Source of the DNA: Mallotus nudiflorus
Lineage: Eukaryota > Streptophyta > Magnoliopsida > Malpighiales > Euphorbiaceae
Direction of reading: 5' to 3'
Assembly (NCBI GenBank): GCA_947683625.1
Contig: CANTUR010000113.1
Coordinates: 434,001-498,000, forward strand
Length of the DNA: 64,000 bases
Shown: piece after piece, positions 1 to 12,955 of the stretch
Layout of the letters: each line of letters starts with the position of its first letter
Numbering within the stretch: position 1 is the stretch's first letter
The notes under the pieces: generated by a model
Told to the model about the DNA's origin: nothing
The model's input: the letters and a program-made list of their open reading frames with translations, nothing else
Databases searched by the model: none
Position numbers and translations under genes: made by a program

Positions 1-796
1 GAAATGGCTTTCTCCAAGATCTCCCCAATTTATGAAAAAGCAATGCCTGCAACATGACCAGATAAAATGATTAATAAAGATGAATGCATCCAAAATATAA
101 CATAAAATAGCAAGTTATTTCAAACAAGTGAGATCATCTCAGAATACTGTACATACAAAAAATGGCAAGGCAGTATACCTGAGCAACAAGCATTTGACTA
201 CTTCGTAGCATGCAACCCCAACCTACATCACTAGTAAATTTTGAATCTCCGATTGCATCAAAACCTGTGTAAAGGGCGAAATTTTATTGCTTCTGAATGT
301 TTTGTCTATAATCATATTTTGCTGAATTGGACAATGTCTACCAAAACAAACCTCGTCGATATGTCATCAAAATTCGTGAAGAAAAATCTTGCATGAATGC
401 AGCTGATCCATTGCTAGTAGCAGCATCCCCAGAATCTTCTTCTGACATCTTATAGCACACACCTAGAAGCCATATGTCGCTAGTGCTGGATATTCCAGTC
501 CTGCTTGGTCCTAATATACGCTCGTGAATTCTCCTCATTGAGCCACTGGAAACAATTTTCTTTACAGTTGACGTCCAACCATTGTGTTTAGAGTGGCTTC
601 CTTTCTTCTCGGAGGTTGATGACTCACAATATGTTTCAAAGACTGAGAAAGCAGATGCAAAGAAGCTTGACCATAAAGAAACCTTTGAGTGGTTAGGCCC
701 TGGTTCTGAACAATCAGATGACAAAGACCTGTTTTGGGTATCAGTTGGACTTTTAGAAGAACATTTCGAGGCAACCCTCTCACGAAAACCCTTCAT
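1..796 (-). CDS. ATG4: ATG4 cysteine protease, 5' part (partial gene)
   Basis: ATG4 is the cytosolic cysteine protease that trims the C-terminus of ATG8 to expose its glycine and later removes lipid from ATG8, in autophagy. Three exons are visible on the minus strand: 796-352, 264-179 and 46 to the left edge. All introns are GT-AG, and the frame is continuous through codon 177 into exon 3. Residues about 80-147 match plant ATG4 (segments such as TSDIWLLGVCYK and DFSSRILMTYR). Exon 2 carries the catalytic-cysteine motif VGWGCMLRSSQM, with Cys at about residue 166; exon 3 begins ALLFHKLGRSW. The catalytic Asp and His lie beyond the edge. The serine-rich first 75 residues are typical of the plant family. 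The start at 796 is the first ATG after a predicted 5'UTR intron. Identity is firm; intactness cannot be judged from the fragment. Confidence 0.93.
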
Positions 797-1430
797 TACC
801 TAGTCATGAAACAGCATATAACGATGGAATCTGCTCATCCACCCAACCCAGTTCGAATAGTTTAGCGTCACATGCGACTAACAAGCTAAATCCTCAACAA
901 ACTATCAATAAGTTTCTATAAATCTCAACTGAATGCAAACAATACTAACTTCAACTATCAATAAAAATAAAAATTAGAAAGGCACCCAAATTTTTTCTTT
1001 ATTAAAAATTCGTCATCAAATAAGCGAATTCAATTTGAAATTCAAGAAAATAAATATAAAATACAAGAAATTGATGCATAAAAGTTAGAGAGATCATTAC
1101 CCGTTAGCGCGTGATGTCCAGTTGGTAAATTATTGAAGGTTTTGGGTTATTTGTAAGCAACCCAAACCCAGAATTTGATTTTTTTTGTAACTGGGTTCTC
1201 TGCAAATATTTTAAAAACAAAAGAAGAACAATAAATATCGATTTTTTAAGTTTAACCAAAGCTGAAAAGGAGAAGAAAAAGAAGAAGAAACCTTCGACCA
1301 TGTGGGTACTGCTACGAGCCTCAAGGTTCGGACGATTAGCCCTACGCCAGATATTAGATGGACGGAGCGATCAGATCGCGCCACGATGAATTCCCCGTTA
1401 GAGAGAAGGTACGATTCTATAACAGTGTTA
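797..1430 (-). promoter_or_regulatory. ATG4 5'UTR with predicted leader intron
   Basis: Upstream of the ATG4 start on the minus strand there is a likely leader intron. Its donor (CGG followed by GTAATG) lies at about 1100 and its acceptor (ACTAG) at about 800, just before the coding ATG. The GC-richer stretch at 1100-1430 is the probable untranslated first exon and core promoter. A 65-codon ORF there, rich in Phe from a purine/pyrimidine tract, looks like chance. Transcript data would be needed to fix the transcription start. Confidence 0.45.
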
Positions 1431-2380
1431 GCTTCGTGGGAAAAGTTTATAGAGCAGGCCTAATGGGCTTACAAAAAATGTGCCTATAATCATTTCGGGC
1501 ACTTTTGTTGTTGGTTGTTGCTCATGTCTGCGTTGATAATTTGATGTGTACAAATACAAATATCTACGAAAAAATGACTCATTTTAAAATTTTAGTTTTT
1601 TCTAAAGAAACAAAGGTTATTTTTTTTAAGGGTAAAAAATAACAATATTCAGAGCTATTTTAAAGTGCAGATTTGTCGGCTTACGATAAGTTGAATAGTG
1701 CAGATCTTGGATATGAGATAAGTGAAGATGAGCATTTTAACTTGGAATTGCCGGGGAATTTTTTACTATCAGATTTTTGAGGGAGCTAATTCATAAATAT
1801 AAATCAAAGATGTGTTTTTGATGGAAACAAACAAAAAGAAGCTGAGATGGAAGAGTTAAGGAAAGCTAACAAATTTCATAAATGCGAATATGTTGATTCG
1901 GTGGGGAAAGCAAATGGTTTAGCTCTATAGTGTGTTGAAGATTGGCACATTCAGATCCAGGCTAAATTGAAAAACTTCATTGAAGCATTAGTAAAGGGTG
2001 AGCATGATTGAAATTTTTTGCATTTGTATGGAGTCCCAAAGAAGAAAGATCAAAAGCAAAGTGTCTCATAAGTTACAACAAAAATATTAGCTTCTTAAAA
2101 CACTAGATTAATAGTTGGGGATTTCAATTACTAACCCAAATGATAAGCTAGGCGGAGTCCCTTTCCAGTGGCACCAAGGATCTGCACTGCTAGAATTAAT
2201 GGAGATTTGCAACTTATAAGAGTTGGAATTTAGAGGAAGCAGGTACACATGGCATAATAGAGAATCAAACTAAAGAAAAGTAGCTACTAGACTCAATAGA
2301 GTAATGGCAAATGAAGAATGGGGTATTATGTTTGAAGATAGTTATGTTTTTCATGAAAATTTTGGCTCCTCCAACCATAG

Positions 2381-2385
2381 GCCTC
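2381..2385. repeat. Target-site duplication, left copy (GCCTC)
   Basis: Five bases GCCTC directly before the solo LTR, repeated at 4540-4544 directly after it. Confidence 0.85.
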
Positions 2386-4539
2386 TATAGACGGTGGGGT
2401 TTAGCGCGAGTTCAAGATTTTAGCAACTGTGACACTATTTGAGTTAAGGGCTCTAGAGAACACACTAACCACTGTCACAAAGACATGATATGGATATGAA
2501 AAGTCACCACCCAGGGTAATAACTAGGACAATTTGAAAAGGTGGTACTCGATTCCCTAAAAGAAAGCTAGCACCACAACTAGGAGATTCTGGATACGGAA
2601 TACCAACTTTTTTCAGTTTTGTGTTTGTTTAGAATTACTTTATGAGTTTTTTTTTTATCTTCTATTTACATGCAATTTCATATAAACCCAAAACAATAAA
2701 CTCCAAGGCAAACTAGTCATGAAATATACAAGTAAATAATGCATTCAATCATAGAACCCTTAAATTAGTCTAATCTACATGGATTTTAATTAAATGAGTT
2801 AAATCTACATGTTTTAATGTATAAGTGAACCTAAATACCTAATTCCTTTTAATTTTAATTAAATGAACCTAAGTCTACTACTTTTAATAAAAATGGGCCT
2901 AATCCTACAAATTATGGAATATTTAGATTAATGGGTCTAAGTCTATATGTTTAAATTAAATAATGATCTTAAATCTACAAAATTATGAAAAATTACTTAA
3001 ATTAAGTGCTCTAAGTCTAAATTAATTAAATTAAATTAAGTGGGTCTATGTTTAATTAACTAAATTGGCCTAAGGATATTTCTAACTTAAAATCTAATTA
3101 ATTATGGACCTAAAAATATATTTTAATTAACTTAATTTAATTAATTATTAAATGATATGGGCTAAAAGAATAGTCTAAACTTAACTAAATAAATCAAGGC
3201 CTAAAGTGGGCTTAAGGCCCAAAACATATATAAATAATAAATAAACCCAAAAACAAATAAAAAAACATAAAAAAAACAATTAAATAAGATCAAACAAATA
3301 ATTAAATTTATTCCTTACTAAAACCCTAATTTTTATTAACGTGCAACCTAAATTAATCTACATCCTCCATTAATTTTAAAGAATTACCAAATTGAAACCT
3401 AATTTTACTAACCGATTCAATCAAAATAAACATACAACCACTCGCATAATTTCATTACTCTCATTATCAGGGCTATTACATTAGTTCCTAAAACAATTAA
3501 TAAAATAACAATAAATAATAAAATAAAAATAAAGACAATAAAAATAAAAAATAAAACTCTAGAAACTAAGTTTCTACGGAGCTTTGTTCATAATCTTCTG
3601 CAATCTTCTAATGAAATTCATCTCCCTCACATGATCATCATGCGTTTTCCTCCATAATCACCACAAAACATAAAATAAAATAATAATTAATGAATAAAGT
3701 ATGATAAAATAATAAGAATAATACTGTAAAATAATAAAAAATAAATAAATAAATAAAAGAATAATAGAAGAATATGATATGCTTATGTATGATTTAGGGT
3801 GCTTATCAGATTTATAGTTCACCGTTCTTGATAAATCTTCGAATCTTTCTCTTTAAAAATTCTTCATAAGTCTTGAATTGATCATTGAATCCAAAGAATT
3901 TTTGTAAAAAATAAATAAGAAGAATAAAATCACGTTTTCCTTCCTTCTCTTCTCCTTCTTTCTTTTCCTTTCTACGCCCCTTTTTCTCTCCCTCTTTTTC
4001 TTTTTCTTTCTATGCCCCTTTTTTCCTCCTTTTTTCACTGCTCCTTCCTTTCTTTTATAGTAGAATCAGGAGGTCTAACCCCAATCCTAATGTGATTCTA
4101 ATTCCTAAAGTGTATTCAGAAATTTTAAACCAATTAGGAATAAATTAATTAGGAAGTTTAAACCAATTTAGATTGAATTAATTAGGAAGTTTAAACCAAT
4201 TAAAACACTAAATTGGAAGCAATTTAGAAATAGAAAAACGGAGGAATTCAATTTCAACCGGGATTATGTAATTCCGATCGGAATTATATAATCTCGATCG
4301 AAATTATTGAATTCCGACGCACTCTTTTTTTTTAACATTTAATTACAAAAAGACCCCTGAAAAAATTTAAATTTTACAATTAGGTCCTAAAAAGAACTTT
4401 GCGATTTAGTCCTTGAAAACATTAAATCCTTCCTTTAAAAATCCTTAGAAATTTTTAAAGATTAAGTTTCGAAGACATTTTCATCACTGGAGTCCTTTGT
4501 TACATTCATAACATATCATCCCGAAATTGGGTGTCTACA
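2386..4539 (-). mobile_element. Solo LTR of a Ty3/gypsy element (copy A), with target duplication
   Basis: A 2154-bp insertion interrupts the LINE endonuclease reading frame. Read on the minus strand it starts TGTAGACACCCAATTTCGGG and ends CCCCACCGTCTATA. The LINE sequence GCCTC is found on both sides (2381-2385 and 4540-4544), a 5-bp target-site duplication. Joining the flanks restores the endonuclease motif SNHRPL. No internal retroviral genes are present, so it is a solo LTR left by recombination. The ends resemble long LTRs of the Tat/Ogre group; this assignment is from memory of the family, not a search. A polypyrimidine stretch (3930-4040) and repeats of a CGATCGGAATT-like motif (4260-4320) lie inside. 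The same family recurs at 22672-24767. Confidence 0.88.
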
Positions 4540-4544
4540 GCCTC
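4540..4544. repeat. Target-site duplication, right copy (GCCTC)
   Basis: Matches 2381-2385. The next base (T) also matches the other flank, so the LINE continues exactly from here. Confidence 0.85.
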
Positions 4545-5053
4545 TGATTATTAAATTAAAATGGCAACATAAAACACTCAAAAGGAGATTTATGTATGAG
4601 ATAAAATGGTCGAAAGAACCTTACTGCAGGGAATTAATCGATCACATTTAGAAGGGTGAAGAAGGTAATAGGTTCCATCAGGAAATTCCCCAAAAATTAA
4701 AGGATTGTGCTGTTTAATTGACAAAATGGGGAAAGAAGAAATTTGGTAATGCAAGGTGAATGATAGAAGATATGAAACTAAGGATAACAAAAGGAGATTA
4801 CAATGAGAGTGCTAGAGTTGAATTGGAGTTATTGAAGCAACAATTAAAGAAATTATGGGAAGATAAGGAAAGTTACTGGCTACAAAGATTAAGGATAACT
4901 TGGCTTCGGAAAGGTGATAAGAATACACAATTCTTCCATATGTCCATAATGCAAAGAAGGGTAAGAAACAAACTTCTAAGGCTTAAAGATGCTCAAGGAA
5001 AATGGCTAATTAGAGAAGCTTGTATTAAACATGAAGTAAATTTATACTTTAAA

Positions 5054-5401
5054 GGTTCGTTTGTTTAAGGAAAATATTTTGTTTTTGGAAAATATTTTCT
5101 CTAAAAAATATTTTTTAGAAAAAATATTTTTCAAAGAAATATTTTTTCTATGTTTGGTTGCAACAGTAAAAAAGATAATAAATAACGAGAGAAGACATGT
5201 AAAAATAAAAGGAAATGCAATAAGTGAGGAGAAAAGATATTGGAAAATGTATTGAAATATTTTCCCATCCTTAAAATGAGAAATTATTTTCCCTTATTTT
5301 GAAGTAATTTTCCTTTGACTTATTTTTCTTAGGTAATCCAAACACTAAAAATTAAGGAAAAATATTTTCCAAAATAATATTTTTTGCAAACAAACGAAGC
5401 C
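5054..5401. mobile_element. MITE with terminal inverted repeats inserted in the LINE
   Basis: A 348-bp AT-rich element without coding capacity. The left end GGTTCGTTTGTTT is mirrored by the right end AAACAAACGAAGCC, and the inner AAAATATTTT blocks are also palindromic. TAAA stands on each side (5050-5053 and 5402-5405). Removing the element and one TAAA restores the LINE frame as FKNLYGKE. The ends resemble PIF/Harbinger (Tourist-like) MITEs, whose usual duplication is 3 bp, so the superfamily is tentative. Confidence 0.75.
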
Positions 5402-7485
5402 TAAAAATCTATATGGCAAAGAAAAGAGTGTTGTCAGTCAGAGAATTATGGATTGCATCCCATGTCTCATTATAGAGGAGATGAACCAATAGTTGATGGC
5501 CCCAATAACTAAACGCGAGGTTAAGGAAGCTATTTTCTAGATAGGAAGAATTAAAGCCCTAAGTCCGAATGGGTTCCCAGGTGAATTTTATCAATATAAT
5601 TTGGATACAGTTAAGTTTGATGTGGTTAATTTAATGAGGAATTTTTTTTGTTCTGGTTCCTTCCCCCCTGAAATAAATAAAACAAATATAGCTTTGGTTA
5701 TTAAGACAAAGAATTAAGAACAAATGACTAATTGTAAGTAAATTAGCTGCTGTAATTTTATCTATAAAATATTGGCAAAACGTATGGCAGACAGGTTAAG
5801 AAGATGACTCAATAAGATCATCATGCCTCATTACACATAATCATTACACATGAGGCCATTTATGGCTTGAAGGGGGAAGAGAGGATCCAGTGCAAGTTAT
5901 ATATGGTAGTTAAACTAGACATAGAGAAGGCATATGACAGAGTGGATTGGATTTTTATAAGAGTAGTTCTGAATAAGTTGGGTTTTTATACCAGATGGGT
6001 TCAGTTAATTTTGTATTACATAAACTTTATAACCTATGTTATTTTGATCAATGATGAGGACCAAAGGTTTTTTACAGCCCTCAAAGGCCTCAGATAGGGT
6101 GATCCCCTGTCATCGTACATCTTCATTCTTGTAGAAGATGTGTTGTCCAAATTGATTGTTAGTAAGACTAGAGAAGACAGTAGTAAAGGGTATAAGATAA
6201 ATAAAAGGTACAATGCTATTACTCATGTTCAGTTCGTGGATGATACGATTTTATTTGGAAAAGCTGATGTGTGTGAAGCTAAAGTCTTCAAGCATATAAT
6301 GTTAGAGTATGGATATGCTTTTGGATAAAAGATAAATCTAAAGAAGTTCAACATCTTATTTGGCATGTACACTCCACTCAATTTGAGAAAGCAGATAATA
6401 TAAGGATTACAAATTCCGAAGACTAGAGCTTTATTAAAATACTTAAGCATTCCTTTTGAGTGGGGCATGATAAAAACATAGTTGGAAAATACAATTGTTG
6501 ATAAAGTAACGCAAAGGATTCAAAGGTAAAGGCCAAATATTTAAGCCAAATAGGCAGGGAAGTTTTAATAAAAGCCATTCTCTAGAGCATCCCATCATAT
6601 ATAATGGTGGTATTTAAATTACATGGATCCAGTATCAAGAGGATTGAAAGGCTGATAAGAAACTTTTGGTGGTTGTAAGGGGAAGGCAATGAAAAAATCC
6701 ACCACATCTTTTGGAATAAATTGACTTATAATAAAAAGGTTAGGGATCTGGGCATTAGGGACATGGCATTTTTCAATCAGTCCCTTTTAGCTAAGCAAAA
6801 GTGGTGAACACTAAATAATCCTTAACTGTTGAGTTTAAAGCTTCTAAGGAGCATATACTTCCCTCATACATACTTTATGGAGGCAAAAAAAAAAGGAAAT
6901 AAACCCTATTGGTTATGATGCAATCTTCTGGCTGGACGAGAGGTTATTAAAGAAGGGAGCATCAAGCAACAGGGTTAGAATATGGAGTGATATATGGGTT
7001 CCTACCTTGTCAATTTTCAGTGTGTTCTCTAAAGCTCCAACTAGCACTAGGCTTCATTTGGTACGAGACCTTATGGATAATTAACACAGTATGTGGAGAA
7101 GTGATATCTTAAAGCAGATGGTGGATGCCATTCAATAGATTCCTATTAAAGTGTTATAACCTGAGTTTTTAAATTATTTTAATATAAAGTAGGATATGCA
7201 GTGTTAATAGTTTCAAGCTATATTTGATTATTTTATTATTTTGTGAATAATTAATGTTATTTTTACATTAATTATAGTTTTCTACGTAAACATATATATA
7301 GATTTTTATTAGTTTGAATAATATTATTTAAATAAGGCTTAATTTGTTGCATTAGTATTTTAATATTATAATTCTAATAAATTACATTATTGACCTTAAT
7401 TTTTATGAGTTATACATATATATGCATGCATGAATATTATTAGGGTTTAATAATTAAATTATGTGTATATATTATATTTTATTTT

Positions 7486-7488
7486 GTG

Positions 7489-7530
<42 letters not shown>
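7486..7530. repeat. (AT)n microsatellite
   Basis: Dinucleotide TA run of about 20 units in the outer LTR mosaic. Confidence 0.95.
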
Positions 7531-7536
<6 letters not shown>

Positions 7537-8615
7537 GCATGTGTGTAATTAAATTGTGTGGTGTGTGTTTATTGAGTATATATTATAAAGTTTATTATTT
7601 TATAATATAAAGTTATATATATATATAAACCTAATTTACTAAAACTACCCCCCCTCTTCCTCACTCTCCCGAAACCCACCCTCACCATTGTAACTCCGAC
7701 CAACAATCGTTGGTGTGCCTCCCGGACTTCCACCTCCTCCTCTAACCAGCTTCGCCGCCGTTTCCTTCCTCCTCCAGCGCCGTTGAAGCTCTTTTAAGCT
7801 AGAAACCCGAAAATCACTTCCTCCTTCGTTCAAGTCGTTTTCGGCCACCAAAATTGATGATTCTGGTGCCTTTAGACTCCTGAAACTCCATATAGTACGA
7901 TTCCAAACTTCTTGTAGCTTGAAAACGCTATTTGGTAGGGTTTTGATCTTATTTCCATTTTTGGCCATTTTTGCTTTTCGAATTTTTTAGCTTGATTCCT
8001 TGCGATTCATGCTTAATTCCTTCACAAATATTGTTCCCCTTAGCTTAATCTACATCTTGGAATTTTTGTGTAATTTTTGGAATTTATTTTCATTTTTGTG
8101 AATTTTTGATTATTTGATTATTATTTGATTATTTTTATAAATTAATTAAATAAATTATGAAATTATGATTTTTGGTGTTTTTGGTGGTTAATATTAATTT
8201 TAGAATTTAATTTATAATTTTTTACCCGTATTTTAATTATTGAATTAAATATTATTTCTATGGAATTTATTGTTAAGTAATTATTTAAGTGAGTATGTGT
8301 ATAAATATTTGGGAGGAATTATTGAGTTTTAATCATTATTTTAGTTAATTAATGTTAAATTAAATTTTGGAATTAATTAGTGTTAATTATTGTTTAATTA
8401 TTCATGAGATTATTATTGGGTTTTAATTAATATTTTATTTAATTAGTGTATTTGGAATACTTTAATGCATTTAATAATTATTAGAGTATATTTTTAATAT
8501 ATTATGTGGATTATTAAGTTTAATTATAATTTTATTCAATTGGTGTTAAGTAATTTATAAGTGTTTTAATAATTATAAATATTTGTGAGTGTATTAATAA
8601 AAATATTGATTATTA

Positions 8616-8619
<4 letters not shown>

Positions 8620-8674
<55 letters not shown>
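8620..8674. repeat. (AT)n microsatellite
   Basis: Dinucleotide run of about 26 units, close to the suspected junction of two LTR pieces. Confidence 0.95.
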
Positions 8675-8678
<4 letters not shown>

Positions 8679-10739
8679 TTATTAGAATATAAGTGTTTTA
8701 ATAATTGGTGTATATGTACTTATGAGAGAAGATATTTTAATTTAAAAATAATAATTTAAATTGTACTTTATACTTTTTAATCAATATTATATTATAATTT
8801 AAAAAAAAAATAGTAAAAAAAATGTACAATACAAACCCCCTCCCCCCCCCCCCCCTTTTTTATATTGTTCTTCTTCTTCCTACCTTACTTCTTCCCTCAC
8901 CATCGGACCACCATACCACCACCACCCACCTGCCATCGCCACTTTAGCCACTACCACGACGTCGCCAAGCCGCCTGAACCACTAGCACCTCTTTCCTTCC
9001 TTCTCTATCTCTCCATTTTTCCTCATGGTGCCAATTTGGTCTTGGGCTTGTCGAAGGCGATTCCGGTGACAACGGGAGTTGACGTCGATCTCAAATGGAA
9101 GCTCATCCTCTGAGCTTCTAAAGCCCCAACTCGATTCATCCGAACAATTCCAGTAATGACCTCAATTTTGAATAATTTAATTTTTGGGTTTTCTTATTAA
9201 ATTGTTAAATTGAGCCTTAATTTGATTTAATTAGATGAAATTGCTTTGAGATAAATTATTGTTGGGGTTGTGAACTATCTAGATATGATTTTTATTTATT
9301 TTTCTAAAAATTTTGAATTTCCAGGCTCAGAGTTATTGTTCCGGCACTGTTTCGAGCTCAGGAAGATTTTTTTTTTAATAAATTATACTAATTATTTTGA
9401 GTAAGTTTCGTTAAGGAAGTTTATTAAAATTATGTATCGACTTTTTATTATAAATTTTTGAATGTTTATGTAAAAAATAAATTTTTGAAAAAATTAGTAT
9501 AAATTAGTAATTTTTATATTTTAGTTGAAGTTGTTGTTAATTATTATGTCTTGAATAATTTTTGAGTAATAAATAGTATTAAAATAATTTTTATGAACTA
9601 TTTCCTATTTTTAGCTAATTATTAGTAATTTTCAGAAAAATTTATAAATAATAATTTTATTTATCATTTTTAAGCTTAATTGAGTTTTTGGTTATATTTA
9701 TTATATATTTGAGCAATTTAAATAATTATCTGTAATTAATGTTAGTTAATTTCAAAAATTGGAAGAAATGAATTTAATAATGGAATTTAATTATAAATTT
9801 GAATTTTATTATTTATTTTGAAAAAAAATGTCTTTCATGCTTTTATTATGTAAATAGATTGAATTGTGGTATTTAATTGAATTTTTGTAGTTTATGTCTT
9901 AATGTGTACTTTTGGAAATTATTGAAATTTAGTAAATTATTTGATTTTAATTAAAATTGTTGTTAGTTATGCTGTTTTAGACTATTTTGGGATTAATAAT
10001 AGTATGAAAAATAATTTTTATTATTATTTTCAAGAATTAGTTAATTTGTGATTATTTTGGAATAATATATAAATAATAAATTTATTTACTATTTTTGAGC
10101 TTAAATGGGCATTTTATTATTTTTGTTATGCTAATAAGTGATTTTAATAATTATTTACAATTTATGCTAATTTAATTGTAAAATGAGAATTTTATTCCAT
10201 TTATGGATTTTATTACAAATATTATTTAAAAACTAAAATTTTATTATTTATTTAAAAAAATAAAGGGGTTTAATATTTTTATGAGATATTTTGGTGATTT
10301 GAGAAATTATTATATTTTTAGATAGATTTTACGATTTTTGGTGAATTATTGAGATTTATATTATTTTGGATTTTGTTAATGAATTGGTTCTCGATTGGGC
10401 AATAATTGTAATTCGGAGGCCCAACCCGAGATTTTGAGTGCTATGAATTTTTAAAGTGTGTTTACGTGCAAGAATGACTCTATTTTTAATAGAGAAATTT
10501 TCGTTTTACATAGGAGACTCTATCGAATTTTCGGTAGAATTCTAATAGAATGTGACAATGTGTAATGTCTCTATATTTTAAATAATATTAACTTACTTTA
10601 AGATATGTAGTGTTAATAATTTTAAATTTTATTTGTATATTATTATTGATATTCGCTAATATTATTTATGTATTTTATTCTAAAAAATTGTTTACGTACA
10701 AATAATTTATTTTACGTGGGATTACTTGATAATATTAAA

Positions 10740-10740
<1 letters not shown>

Positions 10741-10790
<50 letters not shown>
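10741..10790. repeat. (TTA)n microsatellite
   Basis: Uninterrupted TTA trinucleotide run of about 16 units near the 5' end of the nested LTR. Confidence 0.95.
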
Positions 10791-12814
10791 TTGATTGAAG
10801 GGCATTTTAGTAATTTTATAATTAAAAAAATAGAAAAGTAAAAAAGCAGAAAACTGGGTCAAAACTTGTCTTCTTCTTCTTCTTCTTCTCAGTCAGCCTT
10901 GCTAGTGTCACCGGAGCCACCCCAACTGTCACCACCGACCACCACCATATCTAGTCACCTCTAGCTATCGTCCGCTGCTAGCAGAGCCGCCTGAAGACAC
11001 CGGGATCCGCTGGAAATAGAGGACGTCGAGAGAAGCTTCCATTAAAGCCAGTGAAGATTTCGGCCACCGTTGGATTTCATTCCGGTCTCTTTTAAACACT
11101 CTTGATTCAGTGAGTCCATTTTCGAGCTCCATTTGAGCTCAAATCCTTTCGATTTTTAGATATTTTCAATTTTTAGTTTATGTGTTTTAGGATTTTTTTT
11201 TTGAGCTAGATATTGTTTGATTCTTGAGATCTTACTTAAGAAATGTTGTTTGTGGTAGCTTTAGCTTCTCAAATATATTTTTTGTGTATTTTTTGAATTA
11301 ATTTGAATTTTGGGTAATTTTTTATTATTTTAATATTAAATATTGAATTTTTGATAATTATGTTAATTCATTAGTTTTAATGAAAATTTAGTTAAATTAG
11401 TGTTAGCAATTTGAGTTAATAATTTTAGAATTATTAAAATAATTTTTGGTGAATTTATATAATTTTTTAGAATATTATTTATATTATGTGAATTTTGTAT
11501 TTATGAGTTAATTGTGTAATTTTGTGGAAATTATAGTTAAATATTGTGTTTTAGATTATTTTAGAATTATATAGGGTATTAAAATGATTTTTATAAATTA
11601 TTTATTATTTTTAACTAATTAATACTAATTTTTAAAAATTATATTCAAATAATATATTATTTACTATTTTGGTGATTAAATGGATTTTTAATTATTTTTA
11701 ATATATATTTAAGCTACTTGAATATATAAAAGTAAATTTTTACTATTTTATGTTGGATTATTGAAAATTTTGATTTTTATTAATATTATATTATTATTTG
11801 AGTTTTTATTTAATTATTGTAAAAATAATTGTATTCAATGTTTTAATATTTAAATATATTATATTTTGGTATTTTGTGGACATTTATGGAATTTCATTAT
11901 TTTTAATATATTTATTATTTTATTTATATTTTTGGTGAATTGTAAACCTTAGTTGAAAAATTGTGCAGTTCGAGGTTCTAACCCGAGGTGTTGAGCCTTG
12001 CGTATTAGAAGTGTGTTTTTTTACAGGATCGACTCTACTTTTTAGTATAGAGATATCCATATTATAGAGGAGGTTCTACCGAATTTTTGGTAGAATTCTC
12101 ATAAAATGTGACATCGGGTTGATTCTGAATTTCTGTATTTGTCTGAGTTTTGTATTCCTACATTGAGTCTTATTTAGAAGTATAAGTTAGAAATTTATTT
12201 TGATTGGTTATTATTATTTATTTTCTAGTTGCGCTGAGATCGAGACATATCGGACCGGGCCCGTTGAGCCAGTCTCGAGGAGTACAAACTTGTGAGTTAT
12301 TATTTTATATATACATTGCATATAGATGCATGATTATAAGTTTTCATATTTTAATATGAGTTTAAACATGAATTATTTTATTAAATGAATAAGTATATTT
12401 TTGGTATATTTTTAGTATATTTGATATATATGTGACATATATGCTTAATTTGTTTTTAGTATATATTTGGTATACATGTGTCATATATATTCGGTATATT
12501 TATAGTTGATTTTGGTTAGATGTAGCATATATATACTTAAAGTATATTTAGTTTATTTTTGGTATATTTCTGGTATATATATGGTATATTTCTTTGTTAT
12601 GAATGTTATTTATATTTAATTATGCATTTATTTATTTTTCATAAATATACATTTTTTATTCGAAGGATATCGATGGAACGTACTACCTAAGGGGTTGCAT
12701 TAGGATCATGTACATATCGGTGCGATAGATTTTAGGGTTGAGTTATCACTTTAGGTGACTTTTATTTGATTGATTATTTGAGATTGATGTGATTGAATAA
12801 TGTGATTGCATGAG

Positions 12815-12955
12815 CTCGGTTGACCTAATGTCTCGGGGCCAATCACACTAACAGTGAGACTGTTGGAGCTCGATTGTCCTAGTGTCTCGGAGGTAATCAC
12901 ACTGATAGTAAGACTATTGGAGCTCGGTTGACTTAGTGTCTCGGGGTCAGTCTAC
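12815..12955. repeat. Short tandem repeat, about 70-bp unit, two copies
   Basis: Units of the form GAGCTCGGTTGACCTAATGT, then a TCTCGGGGCCAATCACACT-like block and ACTGTTG, repeat about twice within the nested LTR. A diverged single version sits at 14590-14690 in the outer LTR. Confidence 0.7.

Larger units (their letters stand above)
1740..7151 (+). mobile_element. L1-type LINE (non-LTR retrotransposon), degenerate and interrupted
   Basis: A decayed plant L1 LINE on the plus strand. From about 1740 an AP-endonuclease domain can be followed (FLMETNKKEAE, then VGDFNY near 2110-2130, and the SNHRPL end motif split at 2380/4545). From 4760 comes the linker before reverse transcriptase (YWLQRLRITWLRKGDKNTQF). 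The RT domain at 5870-6330 has VKLDIEKAYDRVDW, a broken QGDPLS (now a stop then GDPLS at about 6096) and the catalytic motif as FVDD near 6235. The zinc-finger linker region follows, and the element stops at 7151 where LTR-like sequence begins. Numerous stops and frameshifts make it non-functional. A solo LTR (2386-4539) and a MITE (5054-5401) were inserted later. The 5' limit is uncertain and the 3' tail is missing. Confidence 0.88.

Noticed and set aside
3853..4038. Lys/Arg-rich ORF on the minus strand
   Set aside because: It is a translation of a polypyrimidine tract within a solo LTR. Composition is fully explained by the simple sequence.
5061..5255. 64-codon Phe/Lys-rich ORF
   Set aside because: It lies entirely within the MITE and follows its AAATATTTT repeats.
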